Of a stretch of DNA of 64,000 nt, positions 22,821-36,160 are shown in pieces. Positions within the stretch are counted from its first letter, which is position 1. Each line of letters opens with the position of its first letter. Made by a program: the position numbers and the translations under genes. The notes below the pieces were generated by a model. It saw only the letters and a program-made list of their open reading frames with translations, was not told the origin of the DNA and did not search any database. This DNA comes from Blumeriella jaapii (lineage: Eukaryota; Ascomycota; Leotiomycetes; Helotiales; Drepanopezizaceae): assembly GCA_009599575.1 (NCBI GenBank), contig VWND01000019.1, positions 432,501 through 496,500 on the forward strand, written 5' to 3'.

Positions 22821-23343
22821 AATCGATTCGGCGTTAATTAATTTTTTTTTTTTTAAAACCTTTAATTTAACTTCTCCCGGCTTTTTTTTTTATAAAAAAG
22901 TATAATAAAACTCGTGGCCATTTAATTATATATTTTACGCTTTTCAATTTTATTATTAATAATCGAATATAATCGTTTACTTTTTTTTTAATTATTAATT
23001 TCGGAAATTATAATATGATTTTAAAAAAAGCTTGGTTGGCCGAAAATTAAATTTTATTAAATTGTAATAAACGCAAGCTTTATTAGCCGAAGTTTTATCC
23101 TTCCACAGCCTTTTACGCTCGTTGTATTAAAATTTTTTATTTGCATTTTCGAAAGATTTAATTTCGCTATTAAAACGACGTTGTAAAATATAATAAAAAC
23201 TTTAATTAATTATAGCAAATTTACGACGCTATGCGGAGCGCGAAAAAGTCGAATTTTATTCGCGGTGCCAGTTTCGATAGCGACGCTAATAAAATAATAT
23301 AAGAAATTATATTATTTTTTTAAATTGCCGATCTTTTTTTTAT

Positions 23344-23382
<39 letters not shown>

Positions 23383-23700
23383 AGCTTTTTTATTTTACGA
23401 AAAACAATTATATTAAAAACCGAAAAAAAGCTTTCGCCGCGATAGTCTTTCAGTTTAATATAATCGATAATTTAAATAAGCTATTTTTTAAATCTTTCAA
23501 ACGATTAATTCGAAAACGAGTTTCTCAACCTATTGCTTACCCAATTTTTATTTGCCAGATTATTGCATACGCTTTTAAGCTGATTTCCAGAAAAAAAGCA
23601 GTTAAAATATTTTTAATTTTTCTGTACGAAATCGATAAAATACTAAACGACCTTACGTATAACACTTTTTTTAAGATTTAATTTTATAATTTTTTCGAAC
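22821..23700 (+). pseudogene. B1 protease end and linker to RT
   Basis: B1 resumes with the end of the protease (IDSALIN-like) and the same linker as B2 7140-8036. It includes a long poly-T run and CQIIAYAFKLISRKKAVKIF near 23554-23613. The open stretch at 23325-23681 owes its length to that poly-T run and does not stand as a separate gene. Confidence 0.55.
23346..23377 (+). repeat. Poly-T tract of 32 bases
   Basis: Uninterrupted T32 inside the B1 linker. The B2 counterpart near 7663-7692 is broken by A. It probably arose by slippage in RIP-mutated DNA. Confidence 0.9.
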
Positions 23701-23709
23701 GTTTTAAAA

Positions 23710-24580
23710 CGAACGAAATATCGATTTCGATTTTTTCAATCAGCTTAGCAGAATTAATTTCGAATAAATCTTTTTTCGAATTTTTTTTTCCGAAATACAA
23801 AAACCTCGAATACGTGTTTTCTAAAGCCGCTAATAACGAGCTAGCTTTTTACCGGCTTTACGATTACAAAATCGAATTTATTATAAATAAAAAAAAGCTG
23901 AAATACACTTTTTTGTATAAAATATCGATTTTAAAATTCGAGATTATTAAAATTTATTTGTAAAATAATTTTAATAAAAGTTTTATCGAGCTTTTTACCG
24001 TTTTTTTCGCTGTTCCAATGTTTTTCGCCAAAAAACCCGACGGTTTATTACGTTTTTGTATCGATTATCGAGCTTTTAATAACGTTATTCGTAAAAATCG
24101 CTATTTCCTTTTTTTTATCGATAAAACTTTTGCTCGTTTTTCGGAAGCGCGAATTTTTACGAAGCTCGATATTCGTTAAACTTTTTACAAAATTCGAATA
24201 AACCCCGCTAATAAAAAACTAACGACGTTTCGTACGCGTTACGGCGCTTATAAATACAAAATGCTATTTTTTGGTTTTATTAATAAATCCGCAATTTACT
24301 AACGTTATATAAACGACGTTTTTTTCGATTATTTAAACGATTTTTGTATTGCATATTTAAATAATATTTTTATTTATTCGTCCGACTTTTTAAAACACGT
24401 TATATACGTTCGCAAAATGCTTTAAAAGCTCGCTAACGCTGAATTACAGACCGATATTCGGAAATTTAAATTCAACGTTATTCGGACCCGTTATTTAAGT
24501 TTTATTATTTCGATTAAAAGTTTAAAAGTAAATCCGGAAAAGGTTTTCGTGGTCGCTTATTAAAAACCTTTTATTATTGT
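23710..24580 (+). pseudogene. B1 reverse transcriptase remnant
   Basis: Parallel to the B2 RT: FAKKPDGLLRFCIDYRAFN near 24026-24080, where the Cys mutated to Tyr in B2 is kept; TKLDIR near 24160-24177; and the YLDD box as YLNN at 24354-24365. Both copies lost the same two Asp residues by G-to-A, so the enzyme is dead in each. Confidence 0.9.
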
Positions 24581-24739
24581 AAAGTATACAAAGCTTTTTT
24601 GGTTTTTATAATTTTTACCGACGTTTTATTCGAAATTACGGTATAATTGCAAAGCTTTTGATTTATTTAACCAAAATTAACGTTTTTTATAATTTTACTT
24701 TTAAATATCAGATAAATTTCGATTTTTTTATATTAACTT

Positions 24740-26390
24740 TTATTATTGCATCAGTTTTATAATATTATAAGCAAAACTTTTTTTGCATATTAAAAACTAA
24801 CGCTTTCGACGGCGTAATAGCTTTTGTGCTTTCGCAATTTTATAATAACGATTGGCTTTTAATCGCTTATTTTAACAAAATTATAACTTTCGCAAAGCTG
24901 AACTACGTCGTATACGACAAAAAAATATTCGCAATCGTAAGATTTTTAAGCAATTTTCGTGCTAAATTAATTAATTTAGTTTATTAAATCAAAATAATTA
25001 TTAATTATAAAATCTTAAAGTATTTTATAACTTTTAAACTTTTAAACGTTCGACAAATACGCTGGGCCGAGCTTTTCGCCGATTACAACTTTTTTATTAC
25101 GTATAAACCAGGTAAATATAATTTTTTGACTGACGTATTAATACGTCGTACGAGCGAATTCGACCGTTAAAACTTTTTCAAACGCATTTAACGCTTGCAA
25201 ACCTTTTTCCGAGCAAATCAGATCGATTACCGCTTTTTAATTAAAAAACTTCGATTTTTTACGGCTTTCGAAACAGCTGTTTTTATCGTTGAAATAACTG
25301 ATTTTTTTTTCGTATTTCGTATCGTTAATCAAATTCTTTACGCTAATCGTATAATTAGCAGCCTGATGGCCTTTCGAAAAAAAGCTATACGAAACGCTAC
25401 GAAAAAAAAAACGACGATAATAATATTTCGTATATATTTAAACGCGATCTGCTGCTATATTACGGTCGTTTAATAATATTAAACGTCGATTATTTTCGTT
25501 TAGCTTTTATACGAAAAGTGTACGACCAAATTTTCACCGCTTATTTCAGCGTTCGTAAAATTACGCAATTGCTTTCGAATTAATATTATTAACGAGATAT
25601 AACAGCTTTTGTAAAAAATAATATTATCGCAATTACCACGCTTATCGAAAGAATTTTGTTTTAAAAAATAAACGCTCCGGCTTTTTTTAATCTTTTTTTG
25701 TTTTTAACCATTTTTAAAAACATATTATAATAGATTTTTGCAATTTTAACAAAAACAAATACAATTACGATAACGTGTTTGTAATAATAAATCGCTTTTC
25801 CAAGCAAATTATTTCGATTTTTTGCTATAAAAATATCGACGTTCGAAATTTTGCCAAATTATATATATTCCACGTATATAAGTATTTTGGCTTTTCAAAA
25901 AGTATTATTAACGATCGTAGCCCTTAGTATTAATTTACTTTTTGATTTAAATTAAACAAAATATTCGATACGCAATTAAAACTTTCGATAGCCGTTTATT
26001 TTAAAACCGACGATCAGACCGAAATTTACAATTAATATTTGCAAAAACGCTTTCGACCTTTTGTAAATTTTTATTAAAACGATTAAAACGAATTTTTTTT
26101 AATAATAAATTTCGCTTAAATAATTTTTTCTTATAAAAATCTAAATAGCCTTTTACTTTTTGAAATTATACACGGTTATATTTCCTATATCAATTAAAAC
26201 TAAAAGCTCGATACTTTTCTTTTTTTCAATTTTTTATATAAGTTAAACGCAAACGAAGCTCGTACGTACGCTCGCCGCTATTACGACGCCTGGAATCTCG
26301 CCAAATCGCATTTTTAATAAATTTATAACAAAATAAAAAAAAATGCGAATAAGTTCGCCGCGCGATCGATTTTAACGTTGGCGATTACGT
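24740..26390 (+). pseudogene. B1 RNase H and integrase remnant
   Basis: RNase H: AFDGVIAFVLSQF near 24801-24840 and YDKKIFAIVRFLSNFR near 24915-24960. A connector near 25195-25420 contains FRANQIDYRFLIKKLRFF. The integrase zinc domain lies near 25515-25660, with the Cys pair weakened. The core follows to about 26150, then ARRYYDAWNLAK-like text near 26266-26300 and VGDYVWLD near 26380-26402. It is collinear with B2 20340-22000. Confidence 0.8.
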
Positions 26391-26870
26391 TTGGCTCGAT
26401 ATACGTTTATTTCCGATTTTCCGGCCTTTTCGCAAGCTCGACAATTTTACAAACGGCCCTTTTAAAATTATAGCCAAAATTTTCGACAACGCTTTTAAGC
26501 TAAACTTTTTTAATATTATAAACGTATATCCAGTTTTTTACGCTAATCGATTGCGTAAAACAGTTGACGACGCGCTTTTAAATCAGATTAATCCAGCTTT
26601 TGAATTTATTAATATAATTAATAAATTTAAATACGAAATCGAAAAATTAATCGCTTATCGAATGCAGCGAAAGACTTTTTAATACAAAGCTTTTTAAGTA
26701 AATTTAAATAAAAATTTTAGGTGGTACTTCGCGTTTGATTTTATATATGCTTTTTTAAAAATGCGCGATTTTCATTTGGCGTATAAAAAGCTTTCCGGTC
26801 TTTTTGCAAAACTTATAAATTGGCTGAAAGCGTATTCCGAAGATTTAAATTCGTACGATTATTTAAATAG
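26391..26870 (+). pseudogene. B1 integrase C-terminus and chromodomain
   Basis: Reads YVWLDIRLF, PFRKLDNFTNGPFKI, YANRLRKTVDDALLNQ, then FKYEIEKLIAYRMQRKTF and RWYFAFDFIYAFLKMRDFH, then LAKLINWLKAYSE-like text. The aromatic residues expected for a chromodomain cage (Tyr near the start, Trp in the middle) are visible. This copy is slightly better preserved than B2. Confidence 0.78.
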
Positions 26871-26925
26871 CGACGTATTAATAAATAAAAGCTCGAGAGC
26901 GCGTTTTTTTCGGACGGAAAAATAA

Positions 26926-27194
26926 TATAACGATTTACTTTTTTGCTATCTTTCGTGTTATTTCAGCAACTACGTGTAGCTGCAAGCTTCCTGGTCTTTT
27001 AATAAATCTTTTTATTAATTATGAAAACTATTTATATATATAAGGCTTTTTTTCTTTAGCAACTTCTGCTTTTTGCAATTATTGATTTTAAATAAATATC
27101 TTTGTTACAAAACCAAAGGCTCGTTTTTTATACCATATGAATACGGCGACCAGTTGACTGATCTCCCAGCCCTTCGACTGATTAGATCGTCACA
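26926..27194 (+). repeat. B1 3' LTR (269 bp)
   Basis: Begins TATAACGATT and ends GATCGTCACA at 27194, followed by CCGCG. The last 85 bases (from about 27110) keep CAGTTGACTGATC and CCCAGCCC, unlike the mutated 5' LTR. Confidence 0.93.
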
Positions 27195-27974
27195 CCGCGA
27201 ATAAAATTAACTAATATTAATATTTTTGGTTATTAATTCGGAAATAAAAGTTTCAAAGATTTCGTTTTCGTATTAAACAAATCCGACTTATATATTTTAT
27301 TTTTTTGTATTAATATTAGCATTTTTTATAAACGCAAAACTAATAAAATACGATTCGTAAATTTTGGCGAATCCGTTAAAAATATTTCCGGAAAAATAAA
27401 CGATTAATTTGAAAAAAATAAAATAATAAAACTATTCCAATCAGTTATTAGCGAATTCGAAAGATTTATCACCGGCCGATTTTCCAGCTTATTATTTAGC
27501 AGCCGATTTATAAAAAAACGATTTAATAATTTAGCAATCGAAATTTAATTTTTGCCAAAAAAAAAAAATTTTTATACGAAGTTTTACGCAATCGAAAAAA
27601 AACTATAGCTTTCGATTTCACCGAAATAAGCCAATTTAGCTTTGACGTTACGTTTTATATCGATATTAAAACCGTGTTTTACGAAGCTTAGCAAAAAAAA
27701 ATCTTTTTAATTTTTAAAACTTTTCAGAATAAAATAGTCGAAATACTAAAAAAACGAATTAAGCAAAAGATTTTCGAATTTTGCTACGGCCTATATAAAA
27801 ACAAATGGTTTATCGTTGCGAAAAAAAAAAAACATTTACAGATTTATTATTGCAATCGTCGAAATAAATAAAATAATAATACGAAACGCTAACGTGCCAT
27901 TTAACGTCGATTAATTTTCAAACGAATTCGCAAAATTAACGATCGCCTCTTTTTTCGACTTGTTTTTCGGCTAT
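27195..27974 (+). pseudogene. A1 pol segment up to the middle of RT
   Basis: Continues A1 from 3018. It is collinear with A2 11670-12453: the linker, then the RT start near 27600 and a segment near 27790-27830 (FCYGLYKNKWFIVAKK). It stops inside the DLFSGYDHL motif, where A3 is inserted: the left flank is ...TTTTTCGGCTAT and the right flank CTACGACC at 45735. Confidence 0.82.
27971..27974. repeat. Target-site duplication of A3 (CTAT/CTAC)
   Basis: CTAT at 27971-27974 and CTAC at 45735-45738; the uninterrupted A2 has CTAC at this site. The difference is one C-to-T change after insertion. The length, 4 bp, agrees with A2 (ATAT). Confidence 0.85.
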
Positions 27975-28241
27975 TGTAAAAGTAGGTAGGAAAACCAGAC
28001 TGATACGGCCACATGTCGGTGGGTAAAATAGTCTAGGGAATCCCTAAAAGAGACTGAAAAAAAGGAAAAAAAAATAAATAAAGGTATAAATTGGACTGCG
28101 TGCTTATAATACTATTTAAAAGGGTGCTTTGCTTTTATATTTGTTAAAGGTAATTAATGGCAAAAGGTTTCGGAGGAGTTTATGCTTCGATTATAATTAA
28201 AATTATTAATTTTCGTTAATACAAAGTATTACCGTTTTATA
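27975..28241 (-). repeat. A3 3' LTR (267 bp)
   Basis: Inverted copy of the A2 LTR. The outer 85 bases (27975 to about 28060) are clean, with CCAGACTGATACGGCC; the inner part is A/T-shifted. Confidence 0.92.
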
Positions 28242-28318
28242 TTTTGTTTTAAATAATATACGTAATCGTTTTTGATTACGACCAAAGAAAAACATAATTT
28301 TAATAAATACAATTTAAT

Positions 28319-31300
28319 TTATTTTATATAATTTAAAAACTAATTAATTAAAAACCGAATTTTTTAGCTTTATACTTTTTCGGTTTTTTAATCCGTTTGG
28401 CCTTTTTGTTATTAGCTTCTGCGGAAGAATAGCGTTTCGCTTATCGTTTGAATTATTTTGTTTATTTTGCTTTTTTAAAAAATAATTCGATAAAATATTA
28501 ATCGAAGTATCGTTTTGTTTTACGAACGTTCTGATAGTTTTTTCGTCGATAATATTATCAGATGTCGCGGCGACGAAAGTTTTTTACGATTTTTTTTCGT
28601 AAATAATAAATTTCAGCTTTTGTACGTAGTTTTACGCTTTACAAAAGGCGTTGAAAAGTTTTGTATTAAAATCGTAGAAATAATCGATTAATTCGTCGTA
28701 ATTAAAACCGATTAACGCTTTTATTTTACGTAAAATTAATAAATCGAATTACGGTTGTTTACCGACGAATACTTTTAAAAAGGCTTCGAAGCCTGTAAAA
28801 AAAAACTATTTTACGAAATGGTTCGGAAATAATCGTTTGCAATCGAAATTATCGAAAATGCTATAATTGCTTTCGTCGCAAAACAAATAATATCAAATTG
28901 TTTATCGAAGCGTCGTTTTCGAAATAATTTTTGTATTTCTGCATCGTATAATTATTCGAATAAATTAGCATCGCGCCGTCGGTTTTTTAAATTCTGAATT
29001 TAACGAAAACCTTTTGCTTAATCGAAAAGCTAACAAAAATTATTTTATTTTTTATTTCGTAGCTTTCGGTTTTGTAATCCGATAAAATAGCTAAGGCCAT
29101 TGTTTTAAACGCGTTAAAATACAAAAAAGCTGGGTTTTTTTAAATAGTTTTAATTAGCTTGGCGTCGTAATATAATTGCAAATAAGCTTCGATTATTTTC
29201 GAATTGTAAGCGAATATAAACAAAACGTACCAATCGAAAATAGCGTCGGTAAAATTTTCGATTTTTTTTTTTTTTTAAAAATCGGCGATATCGAATTTTA
29301 TAATTGTAATACGATCGGAATCAGCGAAACTTAAAGCGATCGGAACGTTAAAATATATTACGAAGCAACAGTTTCCAAAGTTCCGAATAATTAAAACAGC
29401 GAAGTAAAAGCCGGAATGCATTTTAAAAGCTTATTAAATAAAATTGTAAAGCATATTAGCGAAAAAAGCTGTAGGCGCCTTTTGGGTTTTAACCAGTCGG
29501 AAATAATATTTATATATAACTACTTTTTTTTTTATAAAATATAATAATAGCTTGTTTTTTCCGTTATAAAACCTTACGTAATTAACGAATTCGCAGCTTA
29601 ATTAAAATAAATTTTAAAATATATTTTCGGTCGAAAAACTAAAAAAGTAGGTTTTTAAAAATATTCGTTGCTTTTATTTTTTTTTATTTTAGTCGAGCTT
29701 TATAATCGCGCTGAAAATTTTAAAATCTGTTTTAAAATTCGCGTAGCTTAAATAAATTTAATACGCGCTTGGATAATTTTCGCAGTTTTTCGTTAAAATA
29801 TAAATTGGTTATTAAAATTAATTTCGAATACGTTATAATCCGAATTTTTAATAACAGCGAATCGATTAGCGAAGCCGATAACGTCGATTTTTTTTATAAT
29901 TAAATCGTAATACGCCGCGTAATAGCGTACGTAAAAATAAAAGAATTTATTGTTTTTTTTAGCGTTAACGTTATTTATAAAAACGAAATTAAAAAATCGG
30001 AGTTTTTCAACAAAGAAAAATTCGAATAAAAACGGATTATTATTTTTAAAAGTTTTTTTTATTTATTTCGGCGTATTATATTTACAGTTTTTCGAAAATA
30101 ATTTGGTTTAGTTTTCGTTCGAAGCAAAAAAAAAAAAATTAACGGATTTATTTGATTTTTATATAAAAGTATCGAAATAAAACTTTTAAATCGTTTCGTC
30201 GTCGAAAACGAAAGTTTTAAATAAAATAATTTGATTTTATGCTTTTTATATAATTTTTTCCGCGATAACTTCGATATTTTTTTTTAAGCTTTTTCGATCG
30301 AATCGTATAATAATCGAAATTTTAAATACTTTTATTAAAATCTAAAATATTAGCGGTAATAATACGACGTTTTTAAACGCAACAAGCGTTTTTAATATTT
30401 GCGTATTTAGTTTCGAAAAATTAAATTCAAAATCGTTTGGATTTTTTTTTTTCGAAATGCCGGCGTTTTTTAAATCTGATTTCGTAAAATCGTCGCGTTT
30501 TTTATTAATTAGCTTAAAGGCCGTAGTTCGGCGTCGATTTCCGGCTGTTTTTATTCGCGGTGTTTTTTTTGTTAATAACGCGAATAGTTTTTTTTTCCGA
30601 ATAAAAAAAGTTTCGGAAATATCGGCGCGTTTTTTTACGTTTTTTGTTTTTATTTTTTTCGGAATCGTTTTTATAAATATAATAAGTTTTTATATTCGAA
30701 TAAACGATTGTTTATTATTACGCTTTTAATTTCGTTTTCGGATTCGTTTTCGAATATCGAAAATAAAAATCGCCGAATAATTTTAGTTGTTTTAAAAATA
30801 TTAATTACTACCGCGTATATTTTTTCGAATTAAACGAAAATAATATTAGTTTTTTCGTTTTTTTCGTCGTCGTAATTTTAAAATATCGAAATAATATCGT
30901 TTTTTTTTTTTAATATAAAAATTTCGCATTTAGCGACGCTTAGTTTTTTGCTTTGAAAAAAAATTAAATTTGGGATTTCGCAGCCGATTAAAACTTTTTT
31001 TAGCGATTATATAGCGTCGTCGACCAGTTTGCAAACAGCTGTAAAAAAGCTTATAAATCTGCGGGCTTTTAAATTATTAGTTTTTCAAATTTGCGTTTTG
31101 AAAATATAAACGTTTAATATCTAAACTTTTTTTTTCGTAAAAATAATAATTTCGAAAAAGCGAGCGAAATATCGGAATAAAATGATACCGGTGATTTTGC
31201 TAAAAACGTATTTTTAAATATTTTTTTTTCGTTGATTTAGCAAAAAACGTAAAATCCGGTTGGTTATTTTTTTTTTGTTATTTCGAGCTTTTTTTGCTTC

Positions 31301-31594
31301 GGCGAAAGTTTTCAAAGCGTTATTATAATTTAGCAGGAATTTATCGTAATTAAAGCTTTTGCGAACGAATTCAGCTTTAACGAAGCTTTTATAATCGAAT
31401 AAAAATTCGTTAACGTTTTTAATTATTATATCGAATTGCTTTATAAATGTTTTTACGAAAGCTGCTTATTAATTTAAAATAACGGTATTATATGCTTATT
31501 TAAATTTAAAAAAATTGCGTATAATAATTTCGTTTTAAAATAAATTAAAAATAAATTTATTAGGTTTAGCAACGTTTTGCTTAAAAAACGATAT
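28319..31594 (-). pseudogene. A3 extra ORF (about 1,092 codons), function unknown
   Basis: Counterpart of A2 15691-18965, from the inferred start at 31594 (ATA for ATG) to TAA at 28319-28321. The two frameshifts in A2 are absent here: A3 has two more bases near 30900 and two more near 28730, which join the frames. Internal stops are nearly all TAA in former Gln positions. The protein is rich in Lys, Phe, Ile and Asn, partly through mutation. Antisense open stretches in this region (for example 30457-30729 on +) are shadows. Confidence 0.72.
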
Positions 31595-32150
31595 AATATC
31601 GATAAGTTTATTAATTAAAAAAATATATTATATTTATTAAAAAATAATTAGAAAAAAGTACGGAAATTATAAAATATTTGTATTTAAAAATCACGGGAAT
31701 TCGCATGCTGTTTTTTAATAAATTATAACTGTTTAGGCAAGCACCCGTTTAAAACAACGAAAAAAATAAATAATACAAAAAGTAGCAAATAATAAAATAT
31801 ATAAAAAATAGTTTTCGTAAAATATACGAATAATATAAATATATTAAATATGCGATTTAAATATATATAAAACTTTTGTTTTGGTAAACAAAAGTATAAT
31901 TAAACAAAAAAAAATATAATAAATGTTTTAAATAATATAAAAAAAGATTTTAAAAATAAACAGTGTATATAAAACAGAATAATTAAATTATATATAAGCA
32001 AGCAAGACAAGAACAGTAAAATAGTATATAATAAAAAGGAAAATAATAAATAACAAAAATAATAAAACAATTAGTAAATAATTTTATAAGCATTTTTTTT
32101 CTTTTCGATCATAAATGAAATTACGATTTAAATTATGTTTTCAGCCGCCG
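31595..32150 (-). other. A3 spacer between pol and extra ORF
   Basis: AT-rich, without domains, collinear with A2 15183-15690. It contains many TTATAT and AAATAAT runs. Nothing further was recognised. Confidence 0.5.
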
Positions 32151-33420
32151 GGTTATCGTTCGATTGTTTTCAGATTTTCCAAAAGATTTTTTTTTTTTAG
32201 AAATATAATCGTTTTAATCGGAGTCGTCGTTAAAATCGCTAAAATCGAAATCGCTGTTTAAATCAAAATCTAAAAAATAGATTTGCTGATTTTTTTTATA
32301 AAATCGTTTTAACCGGTTGGCGGCGAACGTTTTTTTTAGTTTTGTTTTATCGAATTTCGTAAGCTTATAATAGCTTTTATTCAATTCGACCTTGTATATT
32401 TCGTAAGATCCGAGCTATTTATAATCAAGTTTAATATCGGCCGATTTGTTAATAGCGCGTTAAACGTTGTAAATCAAAATCAGATTTCCTTTTTTAATTA
32501 GCGTTTTTTTTAGAATTTTGGTTTTATTCTAAACTTTTTTAGCTGCTTTTTATATTTTTTTTTTTAAATTATTTTTTTTATATTTACGTCGCGGTAGTTT
32601 AGCTATTTAAACTTTATTATTAATAGGTTTGCTTTCGTTTTTATTTTAATTATTTTATAAAGTTTTTATACAAGCCATTTTGTTTTCAAAAGCAGTCGAG
32701 CGTTTTTGTCGTATTAAATAAAAAATAAAATTATTTTAGTAAAAGCGTATATATATATGCGTATAACAAAAAGCATTTTCGAAAATTTCCGTAACCAACG
32801 CTTATAATCTTTTCGAATAGCTTTTAAAAAGCCGTCGAAAATATTTTTATAGCTTCGTTCAACGGATCCGTTGCTTTTCGAATTATAAATTAAAATTTAA
32901 ATGCGTTAAATGCCGTATTTTTTTATAAAAGTTTCGATAACGCTTTTATTTTCGGATTTATTATCGACGTTTAATTTGCTAAATAAATCGTATCGATATA
33001 CAACGTTTTTTTAAAAAAAAATCGCTATAACTTCGGAAATAACGCTTCGGAAAAATCGCTTTTTAAGCTTTTTAAATAAATCGTCGATAGCGAATATAAA
33101 ATACGTATGCCCGCGGTCGGTAATCGGTACGCGTATAACGTCGAAATTAATTTTTTTTTAAATTCCAAAAAATTACGTCGGATATAATAGGTTTTTTTTT
33201 CGGTTAGATTTTCGTTTTTAGCAAAAAATACAGCTTTTAACGAAGGCTTTGCAATTTTCGAAACATTCTTTTTATTAAAAATCGTTTTTGATTCGGTAAT
33301 AAATAATTTTAATTTTTTTATAAAACACTTTTTCGTAGGCTTTTTTTATAATTTGAAACTTATCGATTTTATTATTTATTATTGAGCGTTTTTAATATAT
33401 ATTATTTTCTATTTTGTATA
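32151..33420 (-). pseudogene. A3 integrase and acidic tail remnant
   Basis: Inverted counterpart of A2 13900-15182. The acidic tail lies near 32190-32280, the C-terminal core with the reverse complement of YDVQR-type text near 32460-32500, the core motif NSKSNGSVER-like near 32870-32900, and the second-Asp region (VDNKSENKSV) near 32940-32990. The Cys pair of the zinc domain is near 33220-33240. Confidence 0.8.
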
Positions 33421-35650
33421 ATTTTTTATCGGCTAAAATATAATCGAAAATTTAATTTTTAAATAATTTAAATTAATAATTTAATATATTAAATAATTTA
33501 AATAAAATAATTAAATAATATGCGATTAAATAAAAGTTTTCGGTTTCGTAATTATCGATCAAAAGTTTATTTTCGTCGTTAATCGGCTTATTCCGATCGT
33601 TTTCGATTAAATTTATTCGCGATATTAGCCGAAATAATAACGCGAATGCTTTTTCGGCCCGAAAATTAATGTTTTTTATTCGCGGTGCCAATCGAAATAG
33701 CAACGCGAATAATTTCGGATCTGTAAAATTCAAAGCGTAAATAACGAAACAGCCGATTTCGTTAGCGATTTATTCGTCGATATTTTGTTCGTTTTATTTA
33801 GCGAAATCAAACGGATAAAAACGTTTTCGTTTAAAAAGGCCGTTTGCCGCTGTATTAGTTATTTTTTTAATATATTTAATTTCGAAATTTATAAATCGCA
33901 TTTAAGCTATTTAATTAATAACGAGCGCTTTTAGTAAATTACTAGCTTTTTTATTTAATTAATCGATAAAAACTTTTGCGTTTGTTTTTAAAATAAAATA
34001 TACGCCGTATAATTCGCTTTTTATTTTTTTTATTGCTTTAAAAACGCTTCGATATTTTCGTTTAATAATATCGTAGCGTGCTTTCGCGGAGAATTATAAA
34101 TCGCTTTCGAATCGTAAAAAATATTATTTTTTATTTTTATCGATTTGTTATAATACAGCTTTTTAATCGAAAATATTAGCGTCGATAATTAAAATGATTT
34201 TTTTTGCGTTTGGGCTGTAATCGATCCGCATAAGCGATAAGGCCGATAAAAGGTCGTTTTTAAAAACTTTTATAATTTTGCTCTGCTTTTTTTTTTAAAT
34301 AAAATCGATTTTTTTTTTATCGTAGCGTAAATAAATGCAGCTTTTTAAAAAAAGTTTTTAATTTAATTGCGGTAATAAATCACAACGCTAATAAAAGCTT
34401 TGATTTCGGTAATATTTTTATATTTTTTTTATTCGCAGATTTTTTTAATTTTTTTTTATTAAAAATAACGGCTAGCGCTGTTAATTATATAGCCAACGAT
34501 ATTTATTTCGGATATGCAAAATTTTAATCGAGGGCCAATAATAGCTTTGGCTTTTTCGAAGCAGATTATAATTTTGTCGATATTTTAAATATATTTTATT
34601 ATATAACGTCGAATTTCAAAAAGGATTTTTTTATTATTATAATATAATCTGAAGCTTTTTATTCCGACGTCGTTAACGTAAAACAAAGCAATATCGGAAA
34701 TGCAAATTATAAAAACTTTGTATACGATTTTTACGAATTAAACGATTAAATTAATAGCTTTTATAAATACTTTTGTTATACGTAATAAATCGATTAAAAT
34801 TTAAATTGCTGTTATATTTCGAAATCGTAAATTAAATATTAAATGGTCGTAGCCGGAAAACAAATCGAAAAAAGCGATCGTTAGTTTTGCGAATTCGTTT
34901 GAAAATTAATCGACGTTAAATAGCACGTTAGCGTTTCGTATCGTTATTTTGTTTATTTCGACGACTGCGGTAATAAATCTGTAAATGTTTTTTTTTTTTC
35001 GCAACGATAAACTATTTGTTTTTATATAGGCCGTGGCAGAATTCGAGGATTTTTTGCTTAATTCGTTTTTTTAATATTTCGATTATTTTATTTTAAAAAG
35101 CTTTAAAAATTAAAAAGGTTTTTTTTTGCCAGGTTTCGTAAAGCACGGTTTTAATATCGATATAAAACGTAACGTTAAAACTGAATTGGCTTATTTCGGT
35201 AAAATCGAAAGTTATAGCTTTTTTTCGGTTGCGTAAAACTTCGTATAAGATTTTTTTTTTTTTAACAAAAATTAAGTTTCGATTATTAAATTATTAAATT
35301 GTTTTTTTGTAAATCGGCTGTTAAATAATAAGCTGGAAAATCGGCCGGTAATAAATTCTTCGAGCTCGCTTGTAATTAATTGAAATGGTTTTATTATTTT
35401 ATCTTTTTTAAATTAATCGTTTATTTTTTCGAAAATATTTTTACCGGATTCGCCAAAATTTATAAATCGTATTTTATTAGTTTTGCGCTTATAAAAAATA
35501 TTAATATTAATACAAAAAGATAGGGTATATAAATCAGGTTTGTTTAATACGAAAACGAAATCTTCGGAACTTTTATTTCCGAATTAATAATTAAAAATAT
35601 TAATATTAGCTAATTTTATTCGCGGTGCTATTTCGATTAATAACGTGAAT
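33421..35650 (-). pseudogene. A3 RNase H and reverse transcriptase remnant
   Basis: Counterpart of A2 11680-13900. The connection region is near 33480-34080 (with the duplicated ALLFRLA-type motif), RNase H near 34080-34290, the RT YIDD region near 34660-34690 and the DLFSGYD region near 34855-34885. The N-terminal RT part reaches about 35250, and the PR-RT linker reaches 35640. Confidence 0.8.
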
Positions 35651-35809
35651 ACTTTTAGCCGAATATTTTCCAGGTTTTGTTGCAATTCAGCGTCTGTTTT
35701 AAAACCAAAGCCGGCTATTCGTTTTTCGATAAAACGTCGATTAAAAAAATCTTATTGCCGGCGACGGTGATTTGGCCTTAAAAAAATCGGTTTCAGTTTT
35801 AAAAAAAAG

Positions 35810-36160
35810 TTTTTATCTGGCCGTTTTCGGTATATTTAAAACTGACGAAACTTTTTAAAATTCAAAGCATTTCAAAAATAATAAAATAAAAGCATTTTTT
35901 TATTATTAAAAAGTTTTTATAAATAATAATATTTTCAACGTCGATTTTTATATTTCGTATAATTTTATTAAATTTAATAATATTTTTATTAACGATCGTA
36001 TAAATTATTCGTTTATCGATGATAATCGGAATATTATTAGCTTCGGCTGTTTTTTTGGTTTATATAATTAATTTCGGCTTTATTATCGAATAAAACGAGA
36101 ACGGTCGTATTTTTTTTAAATATAATTTTTATTTTTAGCGCTTTTATAGCCGTGTAAAAG
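35810..36160 (-). pseudogene. A3 protease remnant
   Basis: Inverted counterpart of A2 11160-11480, with the active-site loop in the form LFDNKAEINYI near 36060-36100. The Gly of the loop is mutated to Lys, as in A1. Confidence 0.72.

Larger units (their letters stand above)
3019..27194 (+). mobile_element. B1, chromodomain Ty3/Gypsy element inserted in A1
   Basis: Complete element of about 6.4 kb once B2 is removed: 5' LTR 3019-3286, gag, PR, RT, RNase H, IN, chromodomain, 3' LTR 26926-27194. It is flanked by CCGCG duplications. Its ends are TG...CA with a nine-base inverted repeat; the first G of the left end has mutated to A. It is interrupted at 5060/5061 by B2, a member of its own family, inside the protease domain. 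It lies on the plus strand, as A1 does. Confidence 0.92.

Noticed and set aside
23325..23681. 118-codon plus-strand frame in B1
   Set aside because: Its length depends on the T32 run (a Phe repeat); it overlaps the linker that is continuous with RT in the element and is not a separate gene.
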